This document shows, piece by piece, positions 28,064-36,910 of a stretch of DNA of 64,000 bases (position 1 is its first letter; every line of letters starts with the position of its first letter). The position numbers and the translations under genes are program-made. The notes below the pieces were generated by a model. That model was not told the DNA's origin, searched no databases, and saw only the letters and a list, made by a program, of their open reading frames with translations. Source of the DNA: Mesosutterella multiformis (lineage in GTDB: Bacteria; Pseudomonadota; Gammaproteobacteria; Burkholderiales; Burkholderiaceae_F). The stretch covers positions 434,001 through 498,000 of the forward strand of contig NZ_BGZJ01000002.1 of assembly GCF_003402575.1 (NCBI RefSeq), in the 5' to 3' direction.

Positions 28064-29275
28064 TTAGTTTCTCCGGCTTCCTTCCCAAAGGAATTCCTGA
28101 GGAGCCGGATGGCTCGAGAACCGGGTTGGGGAAAGGGTCGCCGCATAGGCGCCAGCGTTCGTCACCGCGACAAGATCCCCGACTTCAAGCGTCGGAAGCG
28201 TAATCCCCTCCGCGATCACGTCAACCGCTGTGCAGAGATTCCCCACGATCGTCACGGTTTCATTCGTTCCCACGGGGTGCGCGGGCAGAGCCTCGATCCG
28301 GAATTCGTTCTTTGTGGTGTAGAAGGGCTCAAGCCCCGAGGCAGCGCCGTTTGCGGCAATCCGTTCCGCCATCGCGGCGAACCCCGGACGGATAAAGCCA
28401 TTCAGGCCGCTTGTGACCACGAGGTACGTGACACCGCGGGACGTCTTTTTATCGACCACGCGCGCGTAGTATGTCCCCGCGCGGCAGGTCGGAAAGCGGC
28501 CGGTCTCGATATAGAGGGCCGCTTTAAGGGTCTCGCGGTTCTTCGCTGCGATCTCAGTAAAGGCTTTCGAGAGTACGGTGAGATCCACCGGTTTCTCCTC
28601 GTCGTCGTTATAGACCGTTCCGATGCCGCTTCCGAAATTCACGAACTCCACCGTGATCCCGTAGTCCTTCGCGATCCGTTCCGCGAGATCAAAGCACTTC
28701 CGGTGATAGTCCGCGATCAGTCCGGCGTCGAGCATCTGAGACTTCAGGTGAATGTGGATCCCCGTCACTTCCACGCTCTTCAGATTCCGGACGATCTGGA
28801 AGAGCAGCGGGAGCTGCTCCTCATCAATCCCGAATTTGGACGGAGCCGGGGCCGCTCCCCCGATTCCAAACGCCGGGTTCACGCGGATCCCGATTTTCTG
28901 ACGGACACCCGCCTTATCCGCGATCGCGGCGATCCGGCCGACCTCTCCGATGCTGTCCGCGATAAAGACGCAGAACCCGAGGGACGACCGGATATCGAAG
29001 TCCGTCTTACCCGGGGCGGAGTAAAAGATCCGATCAAGCGGCACGCCCGCGCGGATCGATTTCTGCACTTCGTCAGACGACGCCGCGTCGCTCCCAAACC
29101 CCTCCCCCGCGATCGTCCGGACCACGGGGTCAAAGGGATTCGCCTTAACGGAATACAGAAACTGCACGTCCGGCAGCGCGGCTTTGAGAATCCCGCAGCG
29201 GCGGACAATTTCCTCTTTTTCATAAATGAAGCACGGGGCTTCGCGTCGGGCAAGGTCTTCTTTCGTGTCAGTCAT
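28064..29275 (-). CDS. PLP-dependent decarboxylase, LysA/ODC fold-type III
   Basis: This is a 403-residue alanine-racemase-fold decarboxylase. It has the PLP Lys in FLYSVKANPF (about residue 44), the glycine-rich phosphate loop FGSGIGTVY, GIHIHLKSQ where diaminopimelate decarboxylase has GLHVHIGSQ, and the catalytic Cys in GNLCTAVDVI. The tail NAGAYAATLSPTRFSSHPAP corresponds to the LysA GAYG motif. It is related to diaminopimelate and siderophore-type decarboxylases, but the changed substrate motifs argue against simple LysA. It sits between the sensor-kinase and response-regulator genes with a 36-base gap to the latter, so it is probably cotranscribed and functionally tied to the respiratory operon. 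Confidence 0.82.
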   Translation of the reverse strand: MTDTKEDLARREAPCFIYEKEEIVRRCGILKAALPDVQFLYSVKANPFDPVVRTIAGEGFGSDAASSDEVQKSIRAGVPLDRIFYSAPGKTDFDIRSSLGFCVFIADSIGEVGRIAAIADKAGVRQKIGIRVNPAFGIGGAAPAPSKFGIDEEQLPLLFQIVRNLKSVEVTGIHIHLKSQMLDAGLIADYHRKCFDLAERIAKDYGITVEFVNFGSGIGTVYNDDEEKPVDLTVLSKAFTEIAAKNRETLKAALYIETGRFPTCRAGTYYARVVDKKTSRGVTYLVVTSGLNGFIRPGFAAMAERIAANGAASGLEPFYTTKNEFRIEALPAHPVGTNETVTIVGNLCTAVDVIAEGITLPTLEVGDLVAVTNAGAYAATLSPTRFSSHPAPQEFLWEGSRRN

Positions 29276-29423
29276 CGAGCGTTTCTCCCGGATCGGTGAA
29301 GAGTTGAAATCTTGGGTTTTATTATGAATTTTTGTAAATCAGTTCCGCGAACAAAACTGCCCTATCACTATACCGTGAGAAACGGCTCCGTCCAAAACCC
29401 CGGGGCAGTCATTGAGATACCGC

Positions 29424-31278
29424 TTAGGAGTGAAATGAAGGCAGGTGAAGTGACGCCCTGAGGCCATTCGGCGTCCGGGGTTTCAGACTGAGACCGCCTC
29501 CAGTCGCTTCCGCGATCGACTCCGCGATGTGAAGCCCAAGTCCGGTACCGCCTGGCTTCTTTGACTGGAGCGGAGAGTCGAGGTTCTTCACGTCTTCCTC
29601 TGTCATCACCGGGCCGCTGTTTTCGATCTGAAGGTATACGACGCCATCCTTCTCCGCTCCCTCGATTTCAATCATCGGATGCCCAGTGCCAAGCGCCGCC
29701 TCTGTCGCGTTTTTGAGGAGATTCCAGAGCAGGAGCTCAATTTCCAAAGGATCTCCCCGCACCGCGAGTCCCTCGGGGACTGAAGACGCCACCTGTACGC
29801 CGCCGATGCCCTTCATCCGCAATTCGGACAGCACGGTCTTCAAAGTCCCCGAGAGATCGACACGGATGTCCCGTTTGGCATCCGACTTTGCATAGCTCCG
29901 GACCTTCCCGACGATCGCGCCCATGCGATCGGTCTGAACCCGAATTTTTTCGAGTGACGATGCGAGAAGCCCCGATTCATCGTGGTTTCGCTTCACGAGC
30001 TCCATCGCCCCTTCCAGGTAATAGCTGATCGCAGAGAGCGGCTGCGCGAGCTCATGCGCGATCATGCTGGAAAGCTGCCCGACAAGCGTCGCCTTGTGGG
30101 TCTGCTCCATCCGCTGATTCATAGCCGCCAGTTCCCGGGCTGAGCGTTCCCGGGCTTCAGACTCGGCTTCGAGCTCCTCTGTCCTCCGGAGCACAAGCAC
30201 ATCAGACCGCCACGCGTGAAGCGCGAGCGCCGCGATGAGAAGGAGCCCGATAAAGACCCCCATCCGGTGCTCCCGCAGCCAATGCTTTACGGTCGGTTCC
30301 CGGAGATACGCGTAGGGTCCGATTTTGAGGAGCCGGTACGCCCGGTCCACTGCCGTAAAATCCGTCGCGACGCTCCAGCTTTCATGTGTGTCACCCGCCT
30401 TCATGGAGAGAAGCGCCTCAGACACCTTTTTCGCGAGATCAGGCTCCACACCATTCATCACCGCCATCGTGTGCCCGGGGTACGCCGCGGTTGAACTCAC
30501 GCAGCGGATTCCGGTATCCGTTTTCCCGCCGATCAGCCGGAATTTCGCCTGATCCTCCTTATCCCACTCCTCATACGTGCAGACCGGGATAATCGCGGCG
30601 TCCGCTTCCCCGTCGATCAGCGGATGCATGATCGCGTGAATATGCGGGCTGCCAACGAAAACCGTCCGGCTGAAAAACGTCTCATAGTCGTAGCCCAGGT
30701 CCGCGAGCTCTGCCATCGCGATCCGATAGCCATTGAAGGCAGTCGGGTAGCTCGCGGAAAGACGTTTCCCTTTCATATCGGCGATCGTCCGGATAGGGCT
30801 CTCAGCCTTCACGATAAAAACCGCCGCGTCACTTTTATTCGGGTCCGGCCTGTCACGGTTCACTTCTGTCACAAGCGCCTGCGCCCCGTAAGTCACCATC
30901 CGGCGGTAAAAACCGGAACTCGCGACAAAGAAGTCGATATGCCCCGCCTTCACCTCACGGTCCAGGTCTTCCGCCCGGTACCGGGTCACCAGAAGAGGTA
31001 ACGGCGACACCGCGGCCCGAAGCCTCGCAAGCGACGCGTCGATTGAACGCGCGTTGGAGTCCGAGTAATTGAAGTCCACAAGCCCCACCCGGACAGGATC
31101 CCCCGGCGCTCTCGCGTGACGGGGGGGCGACAGAAGAGAGATCGGGCCCCGGCCCCTTCCCGGGAGACACTTCCGTATAGGCGAAAAGAAGAAGCGCCGC
31201 GGCGAGACAGACCGCGAGCGCCGCGAGCGGCACCGCGTATATCGGTCTTTCTTTCGCGATTCTTTTCGTCTTTTCCAT
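29424..31278 (-). pseudogene. TtrS-like sensor histidine kinase, +1 shift at G7/C7 tract
   Basis: The start at 31278 gives MEKTKRIAKERPIYAV followed by a transmembrane signal anchor. This frame runs into Pro/Gly/Arg-rich out-of-frame sequence. The main frame begins ...VRVGLVDFNYSD and holds a PhnD/TtrS-type periplasmic sensor, a second membrane helix (MGVFIGLLLIAALALHAW), the H-box MIAHELAQPLSAISYY, the N-box NLLKNATEAA and the G-box GTGLGLHIAE. Removing one base from the run of seven G (31121-31127, plus strand) joins them. From the internal start at 31088 the protein lacks its export signal, so it could not sense periplasmic ligands. Partner of the regulator at 27383. The 149-base gap to the decarboxylase holds no clear signal. 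Confidence 0.85.
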
Positions 31279-31395
31279 GGGAAATGTCTGATAAAAAGGA
31301 AGAAGGAGGAAAGAGCGGCAGGCTCTCGTTTTTCTATTCTGATTGCCAGAAAGCGAAAAGGAAACCTTTTCTCTCACCTCCTCCTTCCAGCCCGA

Positions 31396-31755
31396 TTACT
31401 TATGACACGCGCTGCACTTCTGGAACGTGTAGTTATGGTGGCAGGAGTAGCACATCTCCACATTCGCGCTCTTATCTTTGAACCCCTTCGGAGGCGGCAT
31501 CGGGTGCGGCGTATGGCACGTGGTGCACTCGGGGAACTTCGCCGGGTCCTTCGAGTCATGCGGGATGAACTTATGCGGATTGATGACCTTCCCGGATTCG
31601 GTCTGATACATCGGGGCAAGCTGCGTCAGCTTCTCAAGCGGCCCATGGCACTGCAGGCAGTCCGCCTTCTTCATATCCGCGGCGGACGCGGGGCCGGCAG
31701 CCGCGATCACAGCCGCGGCAACCGCGGCCGAGATGAGCATTTTTATCGTTTTCAT
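31396..31755 (-). CDS. Periplasmic tetraheme cytochrome c
   Basis: This is a 119-residue protein with a signal peptide ending at PASAA and four CXXCH motifs: CLQCH (33-37), CTTCH (77-81), CYSCH (102-106) and CSACH (114-118). Extra His residues (HKFIPH, HTPH, CHHNY) can give bis-His ligation. This size and spacing match the small tetraheme domain fused to, or paired with, periplasmic flavin reductases of the FccA type. It lies 85 bases after the flavoprotein gene and should pass electrons from the quinol side to it. Confidence 0.9.
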   Translation of the reverse strand: MKTIKMLISAAVAAAVIAAAGPASAADMKKADCLQCHGPLEKLTQLAPMYQTESGKVINPHKFIPHDSKDPAKFPECTTCHTPHPMPPPKGFKDKSANVEMCYSCHHNYTFQKCSACHK

Positions 31756-31840
31756 AATGGCTGGTCTCAGGAAAAAGTCCCGGTCCGGCGGGGAGAAGAG
31801 AGTGCGTCCCCGCCGGATCGGGAGAGGAGAGAACTTTCTC

Positions 31841-33397
31841 TTACGCCTTCACTTTGGAAGCGTGCTCACCGGCCCAGCGGCCCGGCATGATGGCGCGCGG
31901 CATGCCGTTCCCGACATAGAGGCCGCCCGCGGTTTCGCCCGCGGCGTAGAGACCCGGGATAACGTTTCCGAGGATATCGATCACCTGGGCGTTCTCATTG
32001 ATCCGGAGGCCGCCCGTGAAGTTATGGGCGAAGAGCACCACCTGAACCGCGTGGAACGGACCCTGCTCGATCTTCTTCCGAAGGAGGGGCGCGGGTTTCT
32101 GGAAGTCATCGTCCTGCTTTTTATCGACAAAGCCGTTGTAGCGGGTGACGGTCGCTTCGAGATCCTTCGCTCCGAGCTTCTGGGCGAGTTCGGCGAGCGT
32201 CGCGGCGTCAAACGCGAAACCCTTCTCGCACTGCGGGTAAGACGTATCCCAGCGATACTTCTTCGCGGTCGCGTCATCAAACACGCACCAGACCTTCTTC
32301 TCCGGCTGCACAAAGGCCATGTCGTAGAAGCTGTAGCCGCCGAGGTTCCCCTTATCCTCCTCACGGACAAAGCGGTCGCCGTTCTTATTCACGAAGATGA
32401 TGTCAGCCCAGCGCGGGCCCTTCACCGCGATGCCGGGGCAGCCATACTTGGAGCCCTTCTGGAAGCCATAGCGGTTCGTGCCGAACATGCGGCGGAGGCG
32501 CGGCGTATCTTCGCCTCGGTCACCGATATACATGGCGCCGGCCTTAAGACCGGCGAGGATCGCGGAACCGTCCGGCGCGACAAAGGGGTAACCGGTCGGA
32601 ACCACTTCAGAGGTGAGGCGAGGATCGGTGATCACGCGGAGCGCCGGGTTTGCCTTCCAGCTGCCGCCCGCGAGAATCACCCCCTTCTTCGCGCGGATAT
32701 TCTCAGCACCCTTCGGGGTCTGGACCTTGACGCCGACCACACGGCCCTTGGCGTCACGGTAAAGATCGGTGGCCTTGTAACCCATCAGGATCACGCCTCC
32801 CTTCTTTTCGAAGTACGCCTTGAAGGGCATCATGATGCCGCGGCCCGTACGGAAACCGCCTGTCGGCTGCGGGTTAATGCCGCCGATATCGTCATCCTTT
32901 CCTTCGGAATAGATGTGGAGGTAGCTCTCGTGATGCTGCGAGTCGTACTTCCCGGCAGCGGTCGACGTATTGAGGAACTTCACGCCGTGCTCCTCGAGCC
33001 ACGCTTTCGTCGGCCAGCACATTTCGGCATAGCGGCGGGTGAGCACCGGATCATTTTTCCGGTATTCAACATTCTTTGGATCCGTGAGGTGCGCGTAAAG
33101 CTGATCGGGGGTGTCATTCCGCAGCGCGATGATGCCGCCGTTGATCCGGGCGCAGCCGCCGTAGTTTTTACCCATTTCGAGCACCAGCACCTTGGCGCCG
33201 TTATCGATCGCCGTAATCGCGGCACTCATGCCGGCAATGCCGGAACCGACAACGAGGACTTCAGTCGTCCGGTCCCACTTCTTCGGAAGGGCAAGCGCCT
33301 TTTCTTTGGCTTCCGCAGGAAGCGCGAAAGCGCCAGCGGCAAGGGCTGAGCTCATGGCGGCTGCCTTCAGCATGCCGCGGCGTGAAATATCGATCAT
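31841..33397 (-). CDS. Tat-exported FAD-dependent reductase, fumarate-reductase-like
   Basis: This is a 518-residue flavoprotein of the fumarate reductase/UrdA/flavocytochrome c group. A Tat-type signal (ISRRGMLKAAAMSSALAAGA) is followed by VLVVGSGIAGMSAAITA (FAD dinucleotide motif near 48-64) and LYAAGETAGGLYVGNGMPRAIMPGRWAGEHA at the C-terminal end. Hemes are supplied by the separate tetraheme cytochrome. Active-site positions differ from true fumarate reductases. The donor Arg segment (ITTRDKAS type) reads VREEDKGNLGG, and the ANRLGGNA Arg segment reads GNGMPRAIM, while HNFTGG keeps one His of HHTMGG. It probably reduces a different organic acceptor, detected by the operon's own kinase. 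Confidence 0.88.
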   Translation of the reverse strand: MIDISRRGMLKAAAMSSALAAGAFALPAEAKEKALALPKKWDRTTEVLVVGSGIAGMSAAITAIDNGAKVLVLEMGKNYGGCARINGGIIALRNDTPDQLYAHLTDPKNVEYRKNDPVLTRRYAEMCWPTKAWLEEHGVKFLNTSTAAGKYDSQHHESYLHIYSEGKDDDIGGINPQPTGGFRTGRGIMMPFKAYFEKKGGVILMGYKATDLYRDAKGRVVGVKVQTPKGAENIRAKKGVILAGGSWKANPALRVITDPRLTSEVVPTGYPFVAPDGSAILAGLKAGAMYIGDRGEDTPRLRRMFGTNRYGFQKGSKYGCPGIAVKGPRWADIIFVNKNGDRFVREEDKGNLGGYSFYDMAFVQPEKKVWCVFDDATAKKYRWDTSYPQCEKGFAFDAATLAELAQKLGAKDLEATVTRYNGFVDKKQDDDFQKPAPLLRKKIEQGPFHAVQVVLFAHNFTGGLRINENAQVIDILGNVIPGLYAAGETAGGLYVGNGMPRAIMPGRWAGEHASKVKA

Positions 33398-33634
33398 GAT
33401 TCTTCTCTCCTAATGGATTTGCGGAAATCCGGACTCGTTCCTCTCGATCCGGTGAAACTCATTCAACGCTTCGGATTACTCGAGTAAGGTGAGAAGGATC
33501 AAAAAATCGGATTGGCAGGATCGCGTCGGGAATGGGCGAACCGCGGTTTGAGATAAACCCGACCGGGAGCGCACAGAGCCCCGATTCCCGGCTATAACTC
33601 CTTATCGGCTGTATTCATCAGAAAGGAACCGCGT

Positions 33635-34750
33635 ATGGCGCTCGTCGAGGATTACATCAGGGATCTAAAAGAAATCACTTCGTTTGACTCCGGGAGCCGG
33701 AATATTGAAGGGGTCGCGAGAGCGGCCTCCATCATGAAACGGCATTACGACTCGATCGGGTTCGCGACAAAATTTGTCGACCTCGGACCGAACGCCGGCC
33801 CCGGGCTATTCGCGACGAATAAACCGGACGCGGATCACTACGACATCCTTTTGAACGCCCATCTCGACACGGTGTTCCCGGACGGAACCGCGGTGAAGCG
33901 CCCCTTCCGGATTGAGGGGGACCGGATTTACGCCCCTGGCTGTATGGACTGCAAGGGAGGCGTCGTCGCGTTCTTCTACGCCCTGAAAACGCTGCCGTCT
34001 GATGTGATGAACCGCCTCTCGATCGCGGTCGCCTGCAATCCGGATGAGGAGTCGGGATCCGTTTATTCGCATGAGTGGCTTTCCAGTCTCGCGAAGCAGT
34101 GTGACCGGGCGCTTGTCGGTGAGCCGGGACGCCCGGATGACTCCCTCATCCAGTCCCGGAAAGGGATCCGGGGGTATGTCGTGAAATTCCACGGCAAAGC
34201 CTCTCACGCCGGGAACCATCCGGAGGAAGGCCGAGACGCGAATATCGCGCTCATGAAATTCACGCTGGAAGCGTACAAACTGAACGACCTCGCGCACGGC
34301 GTCTCCGTCTCCCCCACCGTCATGCAGGGAGGCTCGATCCGGAACGCGATCTCGGACGCCTCTGAGATTTATCTCGACACCCGGTTCCTGCGTGATGAGC
34401 AGATTGAGAAGCTCGACCGCGAGCTCCGGGAACTCGCGTCCCGAACGTGGGTGGATGAGGTCACCGCTGAACTCACGATCGATCATGGGCGGCCGGCGAT
34501 GCCGAAAACGGAAAAAACGGAAGAATTGATCCGGCTTGTGAACCAGGCCGCAAAAATGGCGGGGTTTGACGCCAAGTGGGTGGATGCGGGAGGCGGGTCA
34601 GACGCCGCTTATATGGCGGCGGCCGGCATCCCCGCGGTCGATGGCTGCGGGCCGGCGGGGGGCGGCGCGCATTCCCCGAATGAATACCTCCGGATCGACA
34701 CGATTGAGGAACGGATCACGATGATCCGGAATGTTCTCACGCTTCTCTAG
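33635..34750 (+). CDS. M20-family metallopeptidase (carboxypeptidase G2-like)
   Basis: This is a 371-residue zinc peptidase/amidohydrolase. Metal and catalytic motifs are in order: NAHLDTVFP (His/Asp near 69-71), GCMDCKGG (bridging Asp near 103), DEESGS (catalytic Glu-Glu near 135), a Glu in LVGEPGR, and C-terminal GGGAHSPNEY (His near 348). The dimerisation domain begins RKGIRGYVVKFHGKASHAG. There is no signal peptide, so it is cytoplasmic and probably cleaves a dipeptide or N-acyl amino acid. It is divergent from the flavoprotein operon across a 237-base gap in which I see no clear sites. Confidence 0.85.
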   Translation: MALVEDYIRDLKEITSFDSGSRNIEGVARAASIMKRHYDSIGFATKFVDLGPNAGPGLFATNKPDADHYDILLNAHLDTVFPDGTAVKRPFRIEGDRIYAPGCMDCKGGVVAFFYALKTLPSDVMNRLSIAVACNPDEESGSVYSHEWLSSLAKQCDRALVGEPGRPDDSLIQSRKGIRGYVVKFHGKASHAGNHPEEGRDANIALMKFTLEAYKLNDLAHGVSVSPTVMQGGSIRNAISDASEIYLDTRFLRDEQIEKLDRELRELASRTWVDEVTAELTIDHGRPAMPKTEKTEELIRLVNQAAKMAGFDAKWVDAGGGSDAAYMAAAGIPAVDGCGPAGGGAHSPNEYLRIDTIEERITMIRNVLTLL

Positions 34751-34810
34751 CTAGAATGGCGGGGCGGCTGGCTTTTGGCCGCGGATTAATCACTCAATGG
34801 GAGGCGCGGC

Positions 34811-35233
34811 ATGGGACTTTTTGATTTCTTGAAGGGCGGGAAGACGGAAGAGAAAGCGCCTCCGAAAACGGCTCCCGCGAAACCGAAAGAAAAGCCTCAC
34901 GCTCCCGAGCGCACCGCGGAGTCCCTTCAGGCGGAACAGATGCGGCTGCTCCGCGGCACCGCGATTCTGAATGGCGAAAGGCTGAAGACGCTGCGGCCTG
35001 AGCGGATCACAGAGGATCTCCGCCGGATCGACAAAGCGCGCGGGCTCGCGGATTTTGAGTTGAAGCTCGCGGAGAAAGAGTCTGAGAAGAAGCAGCTTGA
35101 GAAGTGGAAACTCGGGCTCGGGCTGCTCGCCGGCATGTACCGCGCGCAGACCCGCGAGAACCAGGGCCGCGGGATGAAGAAACCGACCCCGAAAAAGTAT
35201 TCCGGCGCGAAGAAAACAAACACCGGGAACTGA
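34811..35233 (+). CDS. Hypothetical charged protein with coiled-coil segment
   Basis: This is a 140-residue protein of no family I recognise. A short hydrophobic start (MGLFDFLKGG) leads into a Lys/Pro/Ala-rich linker (15-35). An amphipathic, highly charged helix-rich middle (about 40-105) is likely to form a coiled coil, and the tail is basic. There is a strong ribosome site, GGGAGG. It is 60 bases downstream of the M20 peptidase gene on the same strand and ahead of a terminator. Confidence 0.65.
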   Translation: MGLFDFLKGGKTEEKAPPKTAPAKPKEKPHAPERTAESLQAEQMRLLRGTAILNGERLKTLRPERITEDLRRIDKARGLADFELKLAEKESEKKQLEKWKLGLGLLAGMYRAQTRENQGRGMKKPTPKKYSGAKKTNTGN

Positions 35234-35269
35234 TCCGCTCTGAAGCTGGATGCGGAAACCGTTCCTCGT

Positions 35270-35309
35270 AAGAGACGGCTGATCGGAACTACGATCGGCC
35301 GTCTTTTTT
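35270..35309 (+). terminator. Terminator of the M20-hypothetical pair
   Basis: GACGGCTGATCG pairs with CGATCGGCCGTC (one bulge) and a T6 run follows. It overlaps the last codons of the convergent small membrane protein gene. Confidence 0.75.
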
Positions 35310-35519
35310 CATGCGCTCAATCAGGTTTTTCAGATACGACGGGAACTCCCGGTAAGTGAGAACACCGCAGACCGCGCCGACAATAAAGAACGTCACCGCG
35401 TCGTCCGGACTGGAGTCCCCCGCAAGCAGTGCGAGCCCCTGCCACGCGAGAAAGAAAACGAGGACGGACGCAAATATCCGGATCGCCTCGAACGCCGCCG
35501 CTTTGAGTCCCTCGTTCAT
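35289..35519 (-). CDS. Small two-helix membrane protein
   Basis: This is a 76-residue protein with two hydrophobic helices (IRIFASVLVFFLAWQGLALLAG and AVTFFIVGAVCGVLTY) and a basic C terminus. I chose the ATG at 35519, which has a GAGGAAAG ribosome site. A longer frame to 35636 has no supporting signal. The last codons lie inside the terminator stem of the opposing gene. No family recognised. Confidence 0.6.
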   Translation of the reverse strand: MNEGLKAAAFEAIRIFASVLVFFLAWQGLALLAGDSSPDDAVTFFIVGAVCGVLTYREFPSYLKNLIERMKKDGRS

Positions 35520-35656
35520 CTCTCGCTTTCCTCTTCTGACCGCCTCAAAGTGGCAGGAATAAAAACCATCATTTCCCCGAATGATGGGAGTAAGAAACAG
35601 CCTCACCCGGGTAAAATGATCCGCAACCTCTCTCACTTACAGGCGAAAAAAACACC

Positions 35657-36187
35657 ATGTCTGAAGAACAGAATAGCGCGACCAGCATCCACTGCCCCAT
35701 CCGCCGCGTGGACCGGGCTCTTTCCGAAGAAGAAGCCTATGAAATCGTCCGCCGGACGCATGAAGCGTCTGTCGGCGTCGCGGATACCGATGGGACACCG
35801 TACGTGTTCGCCGTCAACACCGCTCTGATTGACGGCGCGATCTACTTCCACTGCGCGCACGACGCCGGCCGCAAAGAAGCGATCTTCAAGGTGAACCCGA
35901 AGGTCGCTCTCCTCTTTATCGGCCGAAAGGAAATCGCTCCGACCGAGTTCTCGACCAATTACGCCTCGGCCTCCGTCTACGGTCACCTCTCGATGGTGAC
36001 AGATCCTGACGACAAGCGTGACATCATGCTGAAGTTCACGGAAATCACGGCCCCGGAAGCGGGGGCTGAAAACACGAAGGTCTATTACGAGAACGCGAAG
36101 GACGCGATCGACGTCTGGAAGGTCACGATTGAGGTGATCCGCGGGAAAGCTCGTCACAAGGAACTGTATTTCGGAGAACAGGCGTAA
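35657..36187 (+). CDS. Pyridoxamine 5'-phosphate oxidase-like FMN-binding protein (NimA-like)
   Basis: This is a 176-residue split-barrel flavoprotein. ASVGVADTDGTPYVFAVN, AIYFHCAHDAGRKEAIFKVNPKVALLF and the conserved late Trp-Lys segment (DVWKVTIEVIRGKAR) are typical of the NimA/5-nitroimidazole-reductase-like branch. The family binds FMN or heme and some members reduce nitro groups. The actual substrate cannot be inferred. It stands alone with its own promoter region. Confidence 0.78.
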   Translation: MSEEQNSATSIHCPIRRVDRALSEEEAYEIVRRTHEASVGVADTDGTPYVFAVNTALIDGAIYFHCAHDAGRKEAIFKVNPKVALLFIGRKEIAPTEFSTNYASASVYGHLSMVTDPDDKRDIMLKFTEITAPEAGAENTKVYYENAKDAIDVWKVTIEVIRGKARHKELYFGEQA

Positions 36188-36225
36188 GCTTTTCTGAAGA
36201 ACACCTATTTTTAATGAGGTCCGCC

Positions 36226-36723
36226 ATGAAAAGACGCCCCGCCCGACTGATCTTCGCTTCTCTGATTCTCGGCACCCTGCTCACTGCCTGCCAGATGAGC
36301 GGCGTGACGCTTGGGGGCGGCTACGCCGGAGGCTTCGGTGGGTCCTCTTCAGGCGGCGGCGGAATCGGCGTGAACTTCAACCTCGGCGATATCTTCGGCT
36401 GGAACCAGGCGAAGGGGGATATCGGAACGCTTTCCCGCCCCGGAACCGAACTGAAGGATCTGAAGGTCTCGAGAACGGACGGCGCGGTGCAGGGAACGTA
36501 TGACTACACGCTCACCGGCCTTGGCTCAAACGCCGCGGACGCTCCGGCCCGGATCCAGGTCTCGATCCCCTGCGGCGGGAGCGTGACGGATCCCGGAGCT
36601 CTCTCCTTCCCGATTGAGATTCCGCGCGGGATCTCGGTTCCGATTGAATCCAAAGTCACCGGTGTCTCAAAGACCTGCACCCCGGACTACAAGCGGGTCT
36701 CGATCACAAAAGGCGGCATCTGA
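36226..36723 (+). CDS. Lipoprotein, Gly-rich, function unknown
   Basis: This is a 165-residue protein. The ATG at 36226 follows GAGG at the right spacing, which fits better than the upstream ATG at 36214. The signal peptide ends in lipobox LLTAC, so the mature protein starts at Cys with QMSG. A Gly/Ser-rich stretch (about 30-55) precedes a beta-rich domain with two Cys (IPCGGS and KTCTPDYK) that could form a disulfide. The residue after the Cys is Gln, compatible with outer-membrane sorting. No family recognised. Confidence 0.7.
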   Translation: MKRRPARLIFASLILGTLLTACQMSGVTLGGGYAGGFGGSSSGGGGIGVNFNLGDIFGWNQAKGDIGTLSRPGTELKDLKVSRTDGAVQGTYDYTLTGLGSNAADAPARIQVSIPCGGSVTDPGALSFPIEIPRGISVPIESKVTGVSKTCTPDYKRVSITKGGI

Positions 36724-36750
36724 TTTCCTGAACCAGACGCGGATCAATTA

Positions 36751-36790
36751 AACAAAGGATGCGTATTGATTTACGCATCCTTTGTTTTTT
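36751..36790 (+). terminator. Terminator of the lipoprotein gene
   Basis: AACAAAGGATGCGTA pairs with TACGCATCCTTTGTT across a 6-base loop and a T6 run follows. Confidence 0.9.
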
Positions 36791-36831
36791 AATGCGGCTG
36801 GGAAAGTCTTTACCTTCGGCTTCATCGTAAG

Positions 36832-36867
36832 AAAAAGGGGCGGCACCGTTTTCAGGCACCGCCCCTC
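36832..36867 (-). terminator. Terminator of the nrfA-like gene
   Basis: On the minus strand GGGGCGGTGCC and GGTGCCGCCCC form an 11-bp stem followed by a T5 run. A near copy of this hairpin ends gltD at 39590-39626. Confidence 0.88.
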
Positions 36868-36910
36868 CCTTCAGAGATCACCCCCCTGGAGCCTCTCTGA
36901 CCTTTTTCCG

